From Deltaproteobacteria bacterium (lineage in GTDB: Bacteria > Desulfobacterota > Binatia > Binatales > Binataceae), in contig DAHVFB010000008.1 in NCBI GenBank assembly GCA_027317185.1, positions 1 through 62,007 of the forward strand: a stretch of DNA of 62,007 bases, in the 5' to 3' direction. Shown in pieces: positions 9,356 to 17,945 of the stretch; position 1 is the stretch's first letter, and every line of letters starts with the position of its first letter. The notes beneath the pieces are model-generated. The model was not told the origin of the DNA. It was given only the letters and a program-made list of their open reading frames with translations, and ran no database searches. The position numbers were made by a program, and so were the translations under genes.

Positions 9356-9805
9356 ATGCGTCACCTCAACCAAGGCCGAAAACTGAGCCGCACCTCGGCT
9401 CATCGCAAGGCATTGTTTCGTAACCTCGTACTGAGCCTGATCCGCCACGGAAGGCTCAAGACCACCGATGCGAAGGCGAAGGAATTGCGCCGCTTTGCCG
9501 ATCGGATGATCACGCTCGGTAAGCGTGGCGACCTGAGCGCCCGGCGCCGGGCGTTCGATTTTATTCGATCACGCGACGCCGTGAAGAAACTTTTCGACGA
9601 GATCGCGCCGCGGTTCAAGGATCGCGCCGGCGGCTATACGCGCGTGATCAAGTTTGGAGTTCGTATTGGCGATGCGGCGCCGTTGTCGGTGATCGAGTTC
9701 ACCGCCAATGAGGCGGAAGAAAAGGGCAAAAAGCCCCGGCGTAAGAAGACTATGGCGCGGACGGAGCGGGAATCGCGGCCGGCGCGAGCGGCGGCGGGCG
9801 CGTAG
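9356..9805 (+). CDS. rplQ: 50S ribosomal protein L17 (bL17)
   Basis: Large-subunit protein near the exit tunnel. The product starts [20 protein letters not shown], the L17 signature. The core ends with [15 protein letters not shown] at about residue 122, after which a basic, Ala-rich tail of about 27 residues extends the protein to 149 aa. It follows rpoA, the conserved end of the alpha operon. Confidence 0.97.
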   Translation: MRHLNQGRKLSRTSAHRKALFRNLVLSLIRHGRLKTTDAKAKELRRFADRMITLGKRGDLSARRRAFDFIRSRDAVKKLFDEIAPRFKDRAGGYTRVIKFGVRIGDAAPLSVIEFTANEAEEKGKKPRRKKTMARTERESRPARAAAGA

Positions 9806-9831
9806 CCGCTGCGGTTCGGCGTGCGGGAGTT

Positions 9832-10137
9832 ATGATCGCCTGTATCATCGAATATCAGGTCCGCTCCGGGCGCGAGCAGCAGCATATCGCGGAGCTGGTG
9901 CCGCTACTGGAGAAGGTCAGTAACCTGAAGGGCTTTATCTCCAAAAGCTCGTTCGAGTCCCCCGCGGGCGATGGCGGATGGTTTACGGTTTCATATTGGA
10001 AAGACGATGAGTCGCTTCAGGCGTGGACCGCGGATCCCGACCATCGGCGGGCGATGGAAATTGGCAAGCGCGAGATTTTTTCCTCTTTCCGTATAATGAT
10101 CGGCGCTATCGAACGCGACTATTCCTGGCGCGTCTGA
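9832..10137 (+). CDS. Antibiotic-biosynthesis-monooxygenase (ABM) family small protein
   Basis: A 101-residue single-domain protein of the dimeric alpha/beta-barrel ABM type. It has a beta-strand start (MIACIIEYQVRSG), a helix with ELVPLLEKV, and the typical WKDDESLQAWTADPDHRRAM block where an Asp-Pro-x-His-Arg sequence follows the tryptophan. Such proteins act as cofactor-free monooxygenases or heme-degrading enzymes, but no catalytic assignment is possible here. It lies 26 nt after rplQ on the same strand and before a terminator, so it probably rides on the ribosomal transcript. Confidence 0.75.
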   Translation: MIACIIEYQVRSGREQQHIAELVPLLEKVSNLKGFISKSSFESPAGDGGWFTVSYWKDDESLQAWTADPDHRRAMEIGKREIFSSFRIMIGAIERDYSWRV

Positions 10138-10169
10138 ACTTTTTTCGAGTAAATCGAAGCGGAACCCTC

Positions 10170-10200
10170 AATGGCCCGGTAAGCGGGCCATTTCTGCTTC
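10170..10200 (+). terminator. Rho-independent terminator after the ribosomal cluster
   Basis: A 9-bp perfect stem (AATGGCCCG at 10170-10178 with CGGGCCATT at 10184-10192) and a 5-nt loop are followed by a T-rich stretch. It lies 33 nt after the ABM gene and before tldD, so it should end the long ribosomal transcript. Confidence 0.75.
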
Positions 10201-10263
10201 TGGTTTCTGCGCCGTCTCGCAGCATGCTAGGATCGATGACGCGCGTATCGCGCATTTTTTCAT

Positions 10264-11712
10264 ATGACAAACGAGCTGGTTCATCCCGAAAAATTCTTCG
10301 CTAGCCGCTTCGGTGTCAGCGATTCAATCTTTGAACGTGTAATCGGCAGCGCGCTCGAACGCCGCGCGGATTACGTAGATTTATATTTCGAATACCGCAA
10401 TGCCGAGGGCGTGAGTCTTGATGAGTCGATCGTCAAGCATACCAGCAAGAATATCAGTCATGGCGTCGGGGTTCGGGTCTGTGCGGAGGATCGCACCGGC
10501 TATGCCTACTCGGATGAAGTGACGTTTGATCGGATGCGGTTGGCGGCTGAAGCGGCGCGCGCGATCGCCGATCAGCGTGGCGATCGTCCGAACGCAGTCC
10601 AGGTCGGACAGCCGGTCAAGACTCACGCACTCTATGAACTTCAGAGCACGCCGCTTGAAGTTCCGCTTGAGGAACGGGCGCGGCTGTTGCGCGAAATCGA
10701 TCGTGTCGCTCGTGAAGCCGATTCGCGGATCACAAATGTGATGGCGTCATTCGCCGCGGAACAGAAGATCGTGATGATCGTGAACAGCGAGGGACAGCTT
10801 GCCGCCGATGTCCAGCCGCTGTGCCGGCTGAACGTGACGGTAATCGCCGACGACGGCAAGAACCGCCAAGTGGGATCGTACGGCGGCGGCGGCCGTGTCG
10901 AATATCGGCATTTTATCGAGGGCGAGCGTTGGCGCGAGTATGCGGTGCAGGCCGTGCGGCAGGCGATTATCAATCTGGATGCGATTGATGCGCCGGCTGG
11001 TGAAATGGTCGTTGTGCTGGGACCCGGATGGCCGGGAATTTTGCTGCATGAGGCTATCGGCCACGGGCTCGAAGGCGATTTCAATCGCAAGGGCACCTCG
11101 GCCTTTGCCGGACGTATCGGCCAAAGCGTCGCCAGTGAGCTGTGCACGGTGGTGGACGACGGCACGATCGCGAATCGCCGGGGCAGTTTGAACGTCGATG
11201 ACGAGGGGACGCCGACCTCGCGCACGGTGCTGATCGAAAAAGGCATCCTGCGCGGTTACTTGCAGGATCGGATGAATGCCCGCCTCATGAAAATGCCGGC
11301 GACCGGCAATGGACGCCGCGAGAGCTTTGCCCATGCTCCGATGCCGCGCATGACGAATACCTTCATGTTGCCGGGCGAATCGACTCCCGAGGAAATCATC
11401 AAAACGGTCGGAAAAGGCCTGTATGCAGTCAGTTTCGGCGGTGGCCAGGTCGATATCACGAACGGCAAGTTCGTGTTCTCGGCCTCCGAAGCGTATCTGA
11501 TCGAGGACGGCAGGGCGACCCGCCCGGTGAAGGGTGCGACGCTGATTGGCAACGGGCCCGATGTACTCACGCGGGTGGCGATGGTCGGTAACGACCTCGA
11601 ACTCGATCCCGGGGTCGGCACCTGCGGCAAAGATGGCCAGTCGGTGCCGGTCGGGGTGGGACTGCCGACCATCAGGATAGACGGTATTACCGTGGGCGGG
11701 ACCAGCGCCTGA
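10264..11712 (+). CDS. tldD: TldD metalloprotease subunit
   Basis: Catalytic half of the TldD/TldE heterodimeric zinc protease, which in E. coli trims the leader of microcin B17 and degrades the CcdA antitoxin. The zinc-binding motif is visible as HEAIGHGLEGD, with His262, Glu263 and His267. Family blocks near the end include the glycine-rich PVGVGLPTIRIDGITVGG. At 482 aa it is full length. The partner gene follows 34 nt downstream. No strong ribosome binding site precedes the ATG. Confidence 0.95.
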   Translation: MTNELVHPEKFFASRFGVSDSIFERVIGSALERRADYVDLYFEYRNAEGVSLDESIVKHTSKNISHGVGVRVCAEDRTGYAYSDEVTFDRMRLAAEAARAIADQRGDRPNAVQVGQPVKTHALYELQSTPLEVPLEERARLLREIDRVAREADSRITNVMASFAAEQKIVMIVNSEGQLAADVQPLCRLNVTVIADDGKNRQVGSYGGGGRVEYRHFIEGERWREYAVQAVRQAIINLDAIDAPAGEMVVVLGPGWPGILLHEAIGHGLEGDFNRKGTSAFAGRIGQSVASELCTVVDDGTIANRRGSLNVDDEGTPTSRTVLIEKGILRGYLQDRMNARLMKMPATGNGRRESFAHAPMPRMTNTFMLPGESTPEEIIKTVGKGLYAVSFGGGQVDITNGKFVFSASEAYLIEDGRATRPVKGATLIGNGPDVLTRVAMVGNDLELDPGVGTCGKDGQSVPVGVGLPTIRIDGITVGGTSA

Positions 11713-11746
11713 CCGGTATCCAGGAACTTCCGGAAGAATCGCAGTC

Positions 11747-13096
11747 ATGGCTATTTTTGATACCGCGCTCGCCCAGTGGGTGCTCGATCGGGCGAAAAGC
11801 GCGGGCGCAAGCGCCGCCGAAGTGCTTTTTGTGAGCGGCGAATCGCTCGAAGCTGGCGTGCGCCTGGGCGAGGTCGAAAAACTTAAGAGTTCGCGCGAGA
11901 GCCGCCTGGGAATCCGCGTGTTCGTGGGTCAGGCGTCAGCCACCGCTTCGACCGCAGAATTGGAGCGCGGCGAACTTGAGCCGTTCGTGAACGATACCGT
12001 CCGGCTGGCGCGGCTGACCGCACCCGATCCATTTTCCGGTCTGCCGGATGCAAGCCTGCATCCTCGCCATCTGACGGAACTTGAGCTGACTGATTCGGCG
12101 CATGGAATAATTGCGGCGGAGCAGGCGTTGGAAATCGCGCGGAAGGCCGAAAAGGCCGCGATGGCCTTCGATCCGCGAATCAAGAATTCCGAAGGCGCCG
12201 GCTTCGATTCAGGCATCTACGGTATCCTGTTCGCGAACAGCCAGGGCTTTTCCGGTCAGTATGGTTCTACCTCCTACAGCCTGGGCGTTGCGCCGATCGC
12301 GGAAAGCGATGGGGCGATGCAGCAGGGCTACTGGTACACCACGTCCCGGTTTTTCGATCGGCTGGAGCATCCGGAGTCGGTAGGCGTGATCTCGGCCGAG
12401 CGCGCGGTGCGCCGGCTCGGAGGGCGCAAGGTGAAGACGTTGCGTGCGCCGGTGGTTTTCGAGCCCGATCGCGCCGCCAGCTTGATTCGCGCGTTGATCG
12501 GCGCGGCTTCGGGGCCGTCGCTTTACCGGGGCGCTTCGTTCCTGGTTGATCGGCTCGGCAGCCAGATCACGTCGTCGAACGTCACCATAGTTGATGACGG
12601 CACCATCCGCAGTGGTTTGGCCTCCAAGCCATTCGATGGCGAAGGTTTGCCAACCACGCGCAAGGCGGTGGTCGAGGCGGGTGTGCTCAAGACCTATCTG
12701 CTCGATAGCTATTGCGCGCGCAAGCTCAAACTTTCACCGACCGGCAACGCCTCGCGATCGGTGGGAGAATCGCCGACCGTCAGTTCGAGCAATCTTTTTC
12801 TGGAGCCGGGGACCTATACGCCTGAACAGATAATCGGCTCGGTGAAAGAAGGATTGTATGTGACCGAGTTGATCGGGTTCGGTGTCAACACCGTAACCGG
12901 CGACTACTCGCGCGGCGCAAGCGGGATCTGGATTGAGAACGGCGAACTGACCTATCCGGTGCAGGAAATCACAATCGCGGGCAATCTCAAGGATATGTTC
13001 ATGTCGATTGAGATGATCGGCAGCGACCTGGTCTGGCGATCATCGACGGTTGCACCCACCATCAAGATTTCGGAGATGACGATCGCGGGCGCCTAG
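11747..13096 (+). CDS. pmbA: TldE/PmbA metalloprotease subunit
   Basis: Non-catalytic partner of TldD, homologous to it but lacking the HExxxH zinc motif at the equivalent place. The 449-residue length is normal. Family blocks visible include GASAAEVLFVSGESLEAGVR near the N-terminus and FGVNTVTGDYSRGASGIWIENGEL, the conserved PmbA C-terminal region, written here in part only. It is cotranscribed with tldD (34 nt gap). It ends 53 nt before the convergent lptE, with a short TCGCGA inverted repeat (13127-13145) between them. Confidence 0.94.
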   Translation: MAIFDTALAQWVLDRAKSAGASAAEVLFVSGESLEAGVRLGEVEKLKSSRESRLGIRVFVGQASATASTAELERGELEPFVNDTVRLARLTAPDPFSGLPDASLHPRHLTELELTDSAHGIIAAEQALEIARKAEKAAMAFDPRIKNSEGAGFDSGIYGILFANSQGFSGQYGSTSYSLGVAPIAESDGAMQQGYWYTTSRFFDRLEHPESVGVISAERAVRRLGGRKVKTLRAPVVFEPDRAASLIRALIGAASGPSLYRGASFLVDRLGSQITSSNVTIVDDGTIRSGLASKPFDGEGLPTTRKAVVEAGVLKTYLLDSYCARKLKLSPTGNASRSVGESPTVSSSNLFLEPGTYTPEQIIGSVKEGLYVTELIGFGVNTVTGDYSRGASGIWIENGELTYPVQEITIAGNLKDMFMSIEMIGSDLVWRSSTVAPTIKISEMTIAGA

Positions 13097-13148
13097 CCGA
13101 AACCAACTGCAGTTCTGAGTCAGTCCTCGCGAATCTCACTCGCGAAGT

Positions 13149-13763
13149 TCACAATCCCCACGCCATATCCGCGTACACTTCTGCCGCCGTCTGTTGCATC
13201 ATTTGACGGCTGGCGAGTGCGTTCTGGGTTGCCGACACCTGGAGATCGGTCATTCTCAGCAAATCCGATCCGCGGAGGTTTTGTTGCAGGAACTGCGGGG
13301 TTGTCGGCACGATCGCCTGCGCCACCGCCGCCGCTCCTGCGTTATCGCTGATGCCGCTCGTTTTCCAAATAACCTTGTGTGTATGCGAATCACTGAGCGT
13401 CGCCGCGACCACAATATTGTTCGAATACGACAGCGGCTCATAGATGCTGCTAAACGCGCCTGGGGCCAGGCCGGCGTACAGGATCTGGCCCGTTAATGTG
13501 AGGTCCGCCTGCGCCGGTTCATCCACCACCGTCAAGCGGCCGCGGGAATCGATTTCGTTCACCATATACCGCATGAATTTATCGTTGATCCCGGGCACGC
13601 GCGTCAGATTTGTAAAGCGCGCGACATAAATCGTCTTGGCGCCACTGGGCAGCGCGCCGCCATTGTCGGCGAAATGCAGGGAACAGCTACCGGCTGTGAC
13701 GATCGCCAATCCGAGCAGCGCTATTGCGATTATCGATCGACACAGGCTACCGGCCCGCCTCAT
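13149..13763 (-). CDS. lptE: LPS-assembly lipoprotein LptE (putative)
   Basis: Probable plug lipoprotein that inhabits the LptD barrel and helps insert LPS in the outer membrane. The product from the ATG at 13763 is 204 aa, with a signal sequence (RRAGSLCRSIIAIALLGLA) and a lipobox-like AGSC; Cys27 would be the lipidated residue. The LptE fold is suggested by the KTIYVARFTNLTRVPGINDKF segment, a helix-strand pattern typical of RlpB. The frame also opens at 13877, where an ATGA overlap joins it to the lptD stop. That longer form adds 38 residues in front of the signal peptide and is less likely. Confidence 0.72.
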   Translation of the reverse strand: MRRAGSLCRSIIAIALLGLAIVTAGSCSLHFADNGGALPSGAKTIYVARFTNLTRVPGINDKFMRYMVNEIDSRGRLTVVDEPAQADLTLTGQILYAGLAPGAFSSIYEPLSYSNNIVVAATLSDSHTHKVIWKTSGISDNAGAAAVAQAIVPTTPQFLQQNLRGSDLLRMTDLQVSATQNALASRQMMQQTAAEVYADMAWGL

Positions 13764-13873
13764 CGTTTGATTCCCCGCCGCTGAGTTCGCTGCCTCGAAG
13801 CCGCAGCGGCCCGCAGCCATCGAAGCAACCATAGCGCGATGCCGGGCGGTGAGATTGAGACGCCGTTGAAATC

Positions 13874-16423
13874 TCATCGTGGTGTGACCATCTGTTCGCG
13901 CGGCGCCAGAAACCCTAGCATCTGGAATGGATTGTTACCGAATGGCGATCCGCCGATCGAGCCAAGACCGCCCAGAGTTATCTGGAAGGTGAACCCGATG
14001 GCCTTTGGATAATATGTCTGGTTCATTGCGATATCCACGATCCAGCAGTCGCAGCTAGATTTGATCCGCGTGCCAATTACGCTTGCGAGCAAGCGGGCGG
14101 TGCTCACGTCATAGATTGGAGCGAAGTAAACGCCCAGGCGATTCAAAATCCCAACATAGCCCTGCATGGAGATCGCGCTGATGGCGTTCTGCGGCCCAGG
14201 GTTCAATAATACTGCGTTTGGCGCTGCGTAACTGTAGGAGAACTGAAGGTAGGATCCTTGCAACGCTTTGCCGGTATAAACGGTGGGCGCGCTTTGATTC
14301 GGCGGTTCGATGGCCAGTGAAAACGTGGTGGCATCCAAACCCTGATGCGGACGTGGACTCCAATCGACATTGGCGGAACCGGAAGCCAGACTGGTCGGAA
14401 ACAACGATACCTGTGCGGCCACATCGGATAGATGCGACCCGTCCGAAGCCACCGCATTGGAGGTGTCGTAAGCCTGCTCAATATTCATGCGGAGCAGTTC
14501 GGTGACTGTGTTGCCGGAGGCGTTGGTAAAACTCGGACCCAACAATGACTTGGCGCGCTCTCCGATCGCATTATTCGCCAGCCCACCAAGGGATTCGCCG
14601 AACAATCGAAGACTGGTTCCGTAGGTGATCAGGCTGCGTGGTTCGAGCCGGTCGAGACTGTCAAACAGCGGCATCTGGCTTTGATTTATGATCGGAACAT
14701 AGCTGTACTGCACGAAAGGTTGGATCAGCGTGCTTACCTTACCGATCCCTAAGCGATTCAGTGTGGAGGATCCAACCAGCGCGGATCGTACTCCAACATT
14801 TGCGTCAGGTGTGACCTGCCCCGTTTGGCCGTTGCGGATCGCGCCATCCAATAGAAGGCCATTGTTGAACTTAAGGCCATGCGTGCCGACCGGAATCACA
14901 TCAACCGCTTTGCCCGACACGTTGTACGCCGCAGCGTTCACTCCCACCGAAGCCCAGCCGTCGAGATACCGGCTCCATGCCCACGGCACCGTCAAAGTTG
15001 GATTCAAATCGAGGCGTTGGCCGTCGTAGCCCGCTTGCCGCCAATAATCAACCGCGGAGGCGTCGTAGTTGAGGTACGCCAGGCCGTTGCCCACACTTTG
15101 ATAGCCGCTCCATAGCAACTGTGGCAGGGTTTGCAACGCGAACCGCTGGGGCTGAATCAGGTCCTGGTTCCAAACCGATTCCAACTGCAGATAGCTATCG
15201 TTGAATTCGTCCATCACGCCGAAGTTCGATATGGCGTCTCTGGCAGTTTGCCAGGCTCCGCTATTCCAGCCGTAATCGGGGGACAGCGCGGCGTTACCAA
15301 TTTCCCTGAAAAACAGGCTGTCGCCTGCGCTCATGGCGTTTCCATAAAGAAACACGGATGGCGTCAGGTATTGCTGCATCACGCCGACAAGTCCCCAGCG
15401 CTGGATCGGAATATGCGGATCGGCGATCTGCGGATCGATTATATCGCCCAGCCGGTTCGACTGAGATCTGATGCTTTCGTTGAAATAATCGCCGGTGAAC
15501 GACAAGTAATTCTGATCGCTATTGACGATCCGGTACTCCATCTGGCCGCCGATCCGGGCCGACGTTTCGATATCCATTTGAGCGGTCAAGTCCTGGCTTT
15601 TGCTGAGATCGATAAAATACGGCTGTTCGAATTCGAAGCCGTTAAGGCTCGAAATTCCATATCGTGGGCTTAAAAGGCCACTATGGGGTTCACTGTTAGT
15701 ATCAAACTGCGCAAAGGGAATCGGCACCAGCGGATGGCCCAGAACGTCGAAGTAGGCGCCTTGCGCTTTGGCTTCGCCGTTGTAATGAAGCGTCATGTGC
15801 TGGGCTGACAGGCCCCAGTCCGGCACTCCGGTGCTGCACCTACAGGTGGTGATGGTTGCGTCGGTTCCTTCGTACTGCTGGTTCGAAAGTTTTTTAAGTA
15901 CCTTGGCCGTCAAATGGTAGTTGGTGAGCGCGCTCACCTCGCCATTGTCCATCACCGCCGTCTCATCCTTCAGATTGAAACGGACTTTTTCTGCTTTGAC
16001 CGTTCCGACAGGATCGACCATCAGCACATGGCCTTCGGCAATGCCCTCAGTCTGATGACGCAACTCGATTTTGTCGGCGCTCAGGGTCGTGGTTCCATGC
16101 ACCAGTTTGGCGTTGCCATACACGGTGTAGGAGTCAGTTTTACGATGATAAATTAATTTGCGGCCAGTGATGCTGGTTGGAATCGTCTTTTCATTGCCGG
16201 CCGGCCGCGCACCGCGAATTTGCCTTGAGATAAATTCCTCTTCAGTGGGCAACTTGGCGCGCTTTGCCACCGGAGCGGCCGCATATAACCAGGAGGAGGG
16301 GTAACATAGCCCGGCCAGCAGCAGAAACAATATTGCGATCAACCACTCGCCAGCCGGCAAAGCGACCAAGCCGGTGGTTTGATGGCGATCTGAACCGGCT
16401 TCGCTCCGGCGAAGCAAAATCAT
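13874..16423 (-). CDS. lptD: LPS-assembly outer membrane protein LptD
   Basis: Outer-membrane translocon that inserts LPS into the outer leaflet. From the ATG at 16423 the product is 849 aa: signal/hydrophobic segment (about residues 22-40), periplasmic OstA/LptA-like beta-jellyroll (about 80-190), then a 26-strand LptD barrel. Two CxC pairs are visible, Cys194/Cys196 after the jellyroll and Cys791/Cys793 near the C-terminus. They match the disulfide-forming cysteine pairs that lock LptD into its functional state. An alternative TTG start at 16450 adds nine residues. lptE follows with an ATGA contact. Confidence 0.9.
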   Translation of the reverse strand: MILLRRSEAGSDRHQTTGLVALPAGEWLIAILFLLLAGLCYPSSWLYAAAPVAKRAKLPTEEEFISRQIRGARPAGNEKTIPTSITGRKLIYHRKTDSYTVYGNAKLVHGTTTLSADKIELRHQTEGIAEGHVLMVDPVGTVKAEKVRFNLKDETAVMDNGEVSALTNYHLTAKVLKKLSNQQYEGTDATITTCRCSTGVPDWGLSAQHMTLHYNGEAKAQGAYFDVLGHPLVPIPFAQFDTNSEPHSGLLSPRYGISSLNGFEFEQPYFIDLSKSQDLTAQMDIETSARIGGQMEYRIVNSDQNYLSFTGDYFNESIRSQSNRLGDIIDPQIADPHIPIQRWGLVGVMQQYLTPSVFLYGNAMSAGDSLFFREIGNAALSPDYGWNSGAWQTARDAISNFGVMDEFNDSYLQLESVWNQDLIQPQRFALQTLPQLLWSGYQSVGNGLAYLNYDASAVDYWRQAGYDGQRLDLNPTLTVPWAWSRYLDGWASVGVNAAAYNVSGKAVDVIPVGTHGLKFNNGLLLDGAIRNGQTGQVTPDANVGVRSALVGSSTLNRLGIGKVSTLIQPFVQYSYVPIINQSQMPLFDSLDRLEPRSLITYGTSLRLFGESLGGLANNAIGERAKSLLGPSFTNASGNTVTELLRMNIEQAYDTSNAVASDGSHLSDVAAQVSLFPTSLASGSANVDWSPRPHQGLDATTFSLAIEPPNQSAPTVYTGKALQGSYLQFSYSYAAPNAVLLNPGPQNAISAISMQGYVGILNRLGVYFAPIYDVSTARLLASVIGTRIKSSCDCWIVDIAMNQTYYPKAIGFTFQITLGGLGSIGGSPFGNNPFQMLGFLAPREQMVTPR

Positions 16424-16520
16424 GCGATACAATGCCCCCAAAAATCCCAAATTCCTAGCGGAAACTACCGGAGCGAAGAATCTATCGACGATCTTCTAAA
16501 CTTATCGATCGGACGTATTA

Positions 16521-17051
16521 TCAGCTGCGCCTGAACAGGCCCCGTATCAGATTCATTATCCAGCGGAAAAAATTGATCGTGACGCCCTGGCGCGCCACCG
16601 TCCCGGCCGCTTCGGCCTTGAGTTCCGCCCCCGCCGCGGCGAAGAACTGGCCCATCAGCATTTTGGCCGCGCTATCGATCACCCGCTGGCCGACCTGGAC
16701 TATCGGTCCGCCGAGTTGTACATCGCCCGCATATTTGACGATCGTTTCGGTACTGCCCTTCGCGACCAGATCGAGCGTGCCCGATCCACGCATGAAGCCC
16801 TGTTTGCCCTTGCCATCCACCACCATCTTGTAGTGTTCGGGCGCCTTGATATCTTCAAGTTTCAGCTTGCCGGTGTACACCCCCTTGACCGCGGCGATGC
16901 CGACGTTCATCGTTCCGCCGAATTCATTCGGTCCAAGTATCTCCAGCTTTTCGAGTCCGGGCACCAGCCTCGACAATCGTTCAGGGTCGTTAAACAGCGC
17001 CCAGACGCGATCGCGGTTGCCGGGGAGTATCTGCTCTCCTTGTAATTTCAT
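16521..17051 (-). CDS. coxG: CoxG-like SRPBCC family protein
   Basis: CoxG-type protein (polyketide-cyclase/SRPBCC fold) associated with aerobic CO dehydrogenase and related molybdenum hydroxylases. CoxG is thought to help anchor or mature the enzyme at the membrane. The 176-residue product starts MKLQGEQILPGNRDRVWALF, with the family DPERLSRLVPGLEKLE block, and ends with a hydrophobic/basic tail (FFRWIMNLIRGLFRRS) that fits membrane association. It is the last gene of the coxSLMG-like operon, 20 nt after coxM. Confidence 0.88.
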   Translation of the reverse strand: MKLQGEQILPGNRDRVWALFNDPERLSRLVPGLEKLEILGPNEFGGTMNVGIAAVKGVYTGKLKLEDIKAPEHYKMVVDGKGKQGFMRGSGTLDLVAKGSTETIVKYAGDVQLGGPIVQVGQRVIDSAAKMLMGQFFAAAGAELKAEAAGTVARQGVTINFFRWIMNLIRGLFRRS

Positions 17052-17071
17052 CGTGGATTAAACAACTCTCC

Positions 17072-17941
17072 TCAGGTCTTGATGCGCGCGATCGCCTGCT
17101 GAATTGCACGCCGGGTATAAACGCGCGCCAATTCAGAGCGAAAGTCAGCCGACGCATGGATGTCGGAGAGCGGGTCGATACCATCGGCCGCATGCGCGGC
17201 GGCGGTGCCGATCGCACCGGTATCGGGCTTCTTGCCGGCCAGCGCCGACTCGACCGCCGCCGGGCGAAAGGCCTTGGCGCCGAGACCGGTAACGCCGACG
17301 CGAACCCGTTCGCAGTTACCCTTGGCGTCGAGCGTCACCATCGCGGCGATACCAACGATCGCGAAGCCCGAAGCCGGCTGCCGATGCTTCAGGTAGGCGA
17401 AACCGGTGCGCGCCGGATGCGGCGTGAAGCTGACGCCGGTCAGAATTTCGCCGGGTTTGATCGCGGTGGTCAGCAGATCGACGAAGAAATCCTGGGCCTT
17501 GACCACCCGCGATCCGGAACTGCTCTCCAGTTTGATTTCGCCTTCCAGCGCCAACACCCCGGCCGGATAATCCGCCGCCGGATCCGAGTGCGCCAGGCTG
17601 CCGCCGATCGTGCCGCGGTTGCGAACCTGGATGTCGCCGATGGCGGATGCCACTTCGGCCAGCAGGCCCAGCTTGTTGCGAACGATCTGATTGCTCGCCA
17701 CGTTATCGTGGATGGTAGCGCCGCCGATCACGATCTTGCCGCCTTCCTCGCGAACCCCTGACAGTTCGGCGACGCCGGCAATATCGACCAGGTGGGTTGG
17801 TTGCGCCAACCGCAGCTTCATCATCGGTAGCAGACTGTGACCACCCGAGAGCAGCTTCGCGTCGTCGCCAAACTGCTGGAGCATGCCCAGCGCATCTTTG
17901 ACCGAGGCCGCGCGATGATATTGAAACGATGCTGGAAACAT
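17072..17941 (-). CDS. coxM: FAD-binding medium subunit of molybdenum hydroxylase (CoxM-like)
   Basis: Passes electrons between the [2Fe-2S] small subunit and the acceptor through FAD. The 289-residue product shows both flavin motifs of the vanillyl-alcohol-oxidase-like FAD domain: GGHSLLPMMKLRL at about residues 33-45 and TIGGSLAHSDPAADYPAGVL at about 111-130. The CO dehydrogenase flavoprotein C-terminal domain follows. It starts 4 nt after the coxL stop. Confidence 0.93.
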   Translation of the reverse strand: MFPASFQYHRAASVKDALGMLQQFGDDAKLLSGGHSLLPMMKLRLAQPTHLVDIAGVAELSGVREEGGKIVIGGATIHDNVASNQIVRNKLGLLAEVASAIGDIQVRNRGTIGGSLAHSDPAADYPAGVLALEGEIKLESSSGSRVVKAQDFFVDLLTTAIKPGEILTGVSFTPHPARTGFAYLKHRQPASGFAIVGIAAMVTLDAKGNCERVRVGVTGLGAKAFRPAAVESALAGKKPDTGAIGTAAAHAADGIDPLSDIHASADFRSELARVYTRRAIQQAIARIKT

Positions 17942-17945
17942 GAGT

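Noticed and set aside
10747-11748. 333-codon open frame antisense to tldD
   Set aside because: Overlaps the zinc-motif region of TldD. It is an artefact of codon bias.
13764-13877. 38-residue extension before the LptE signal peptide
   Set aside because: The extension is arginine-rich and would bury the signal peptide, although the ATGA contact with lptD makes it tempting.
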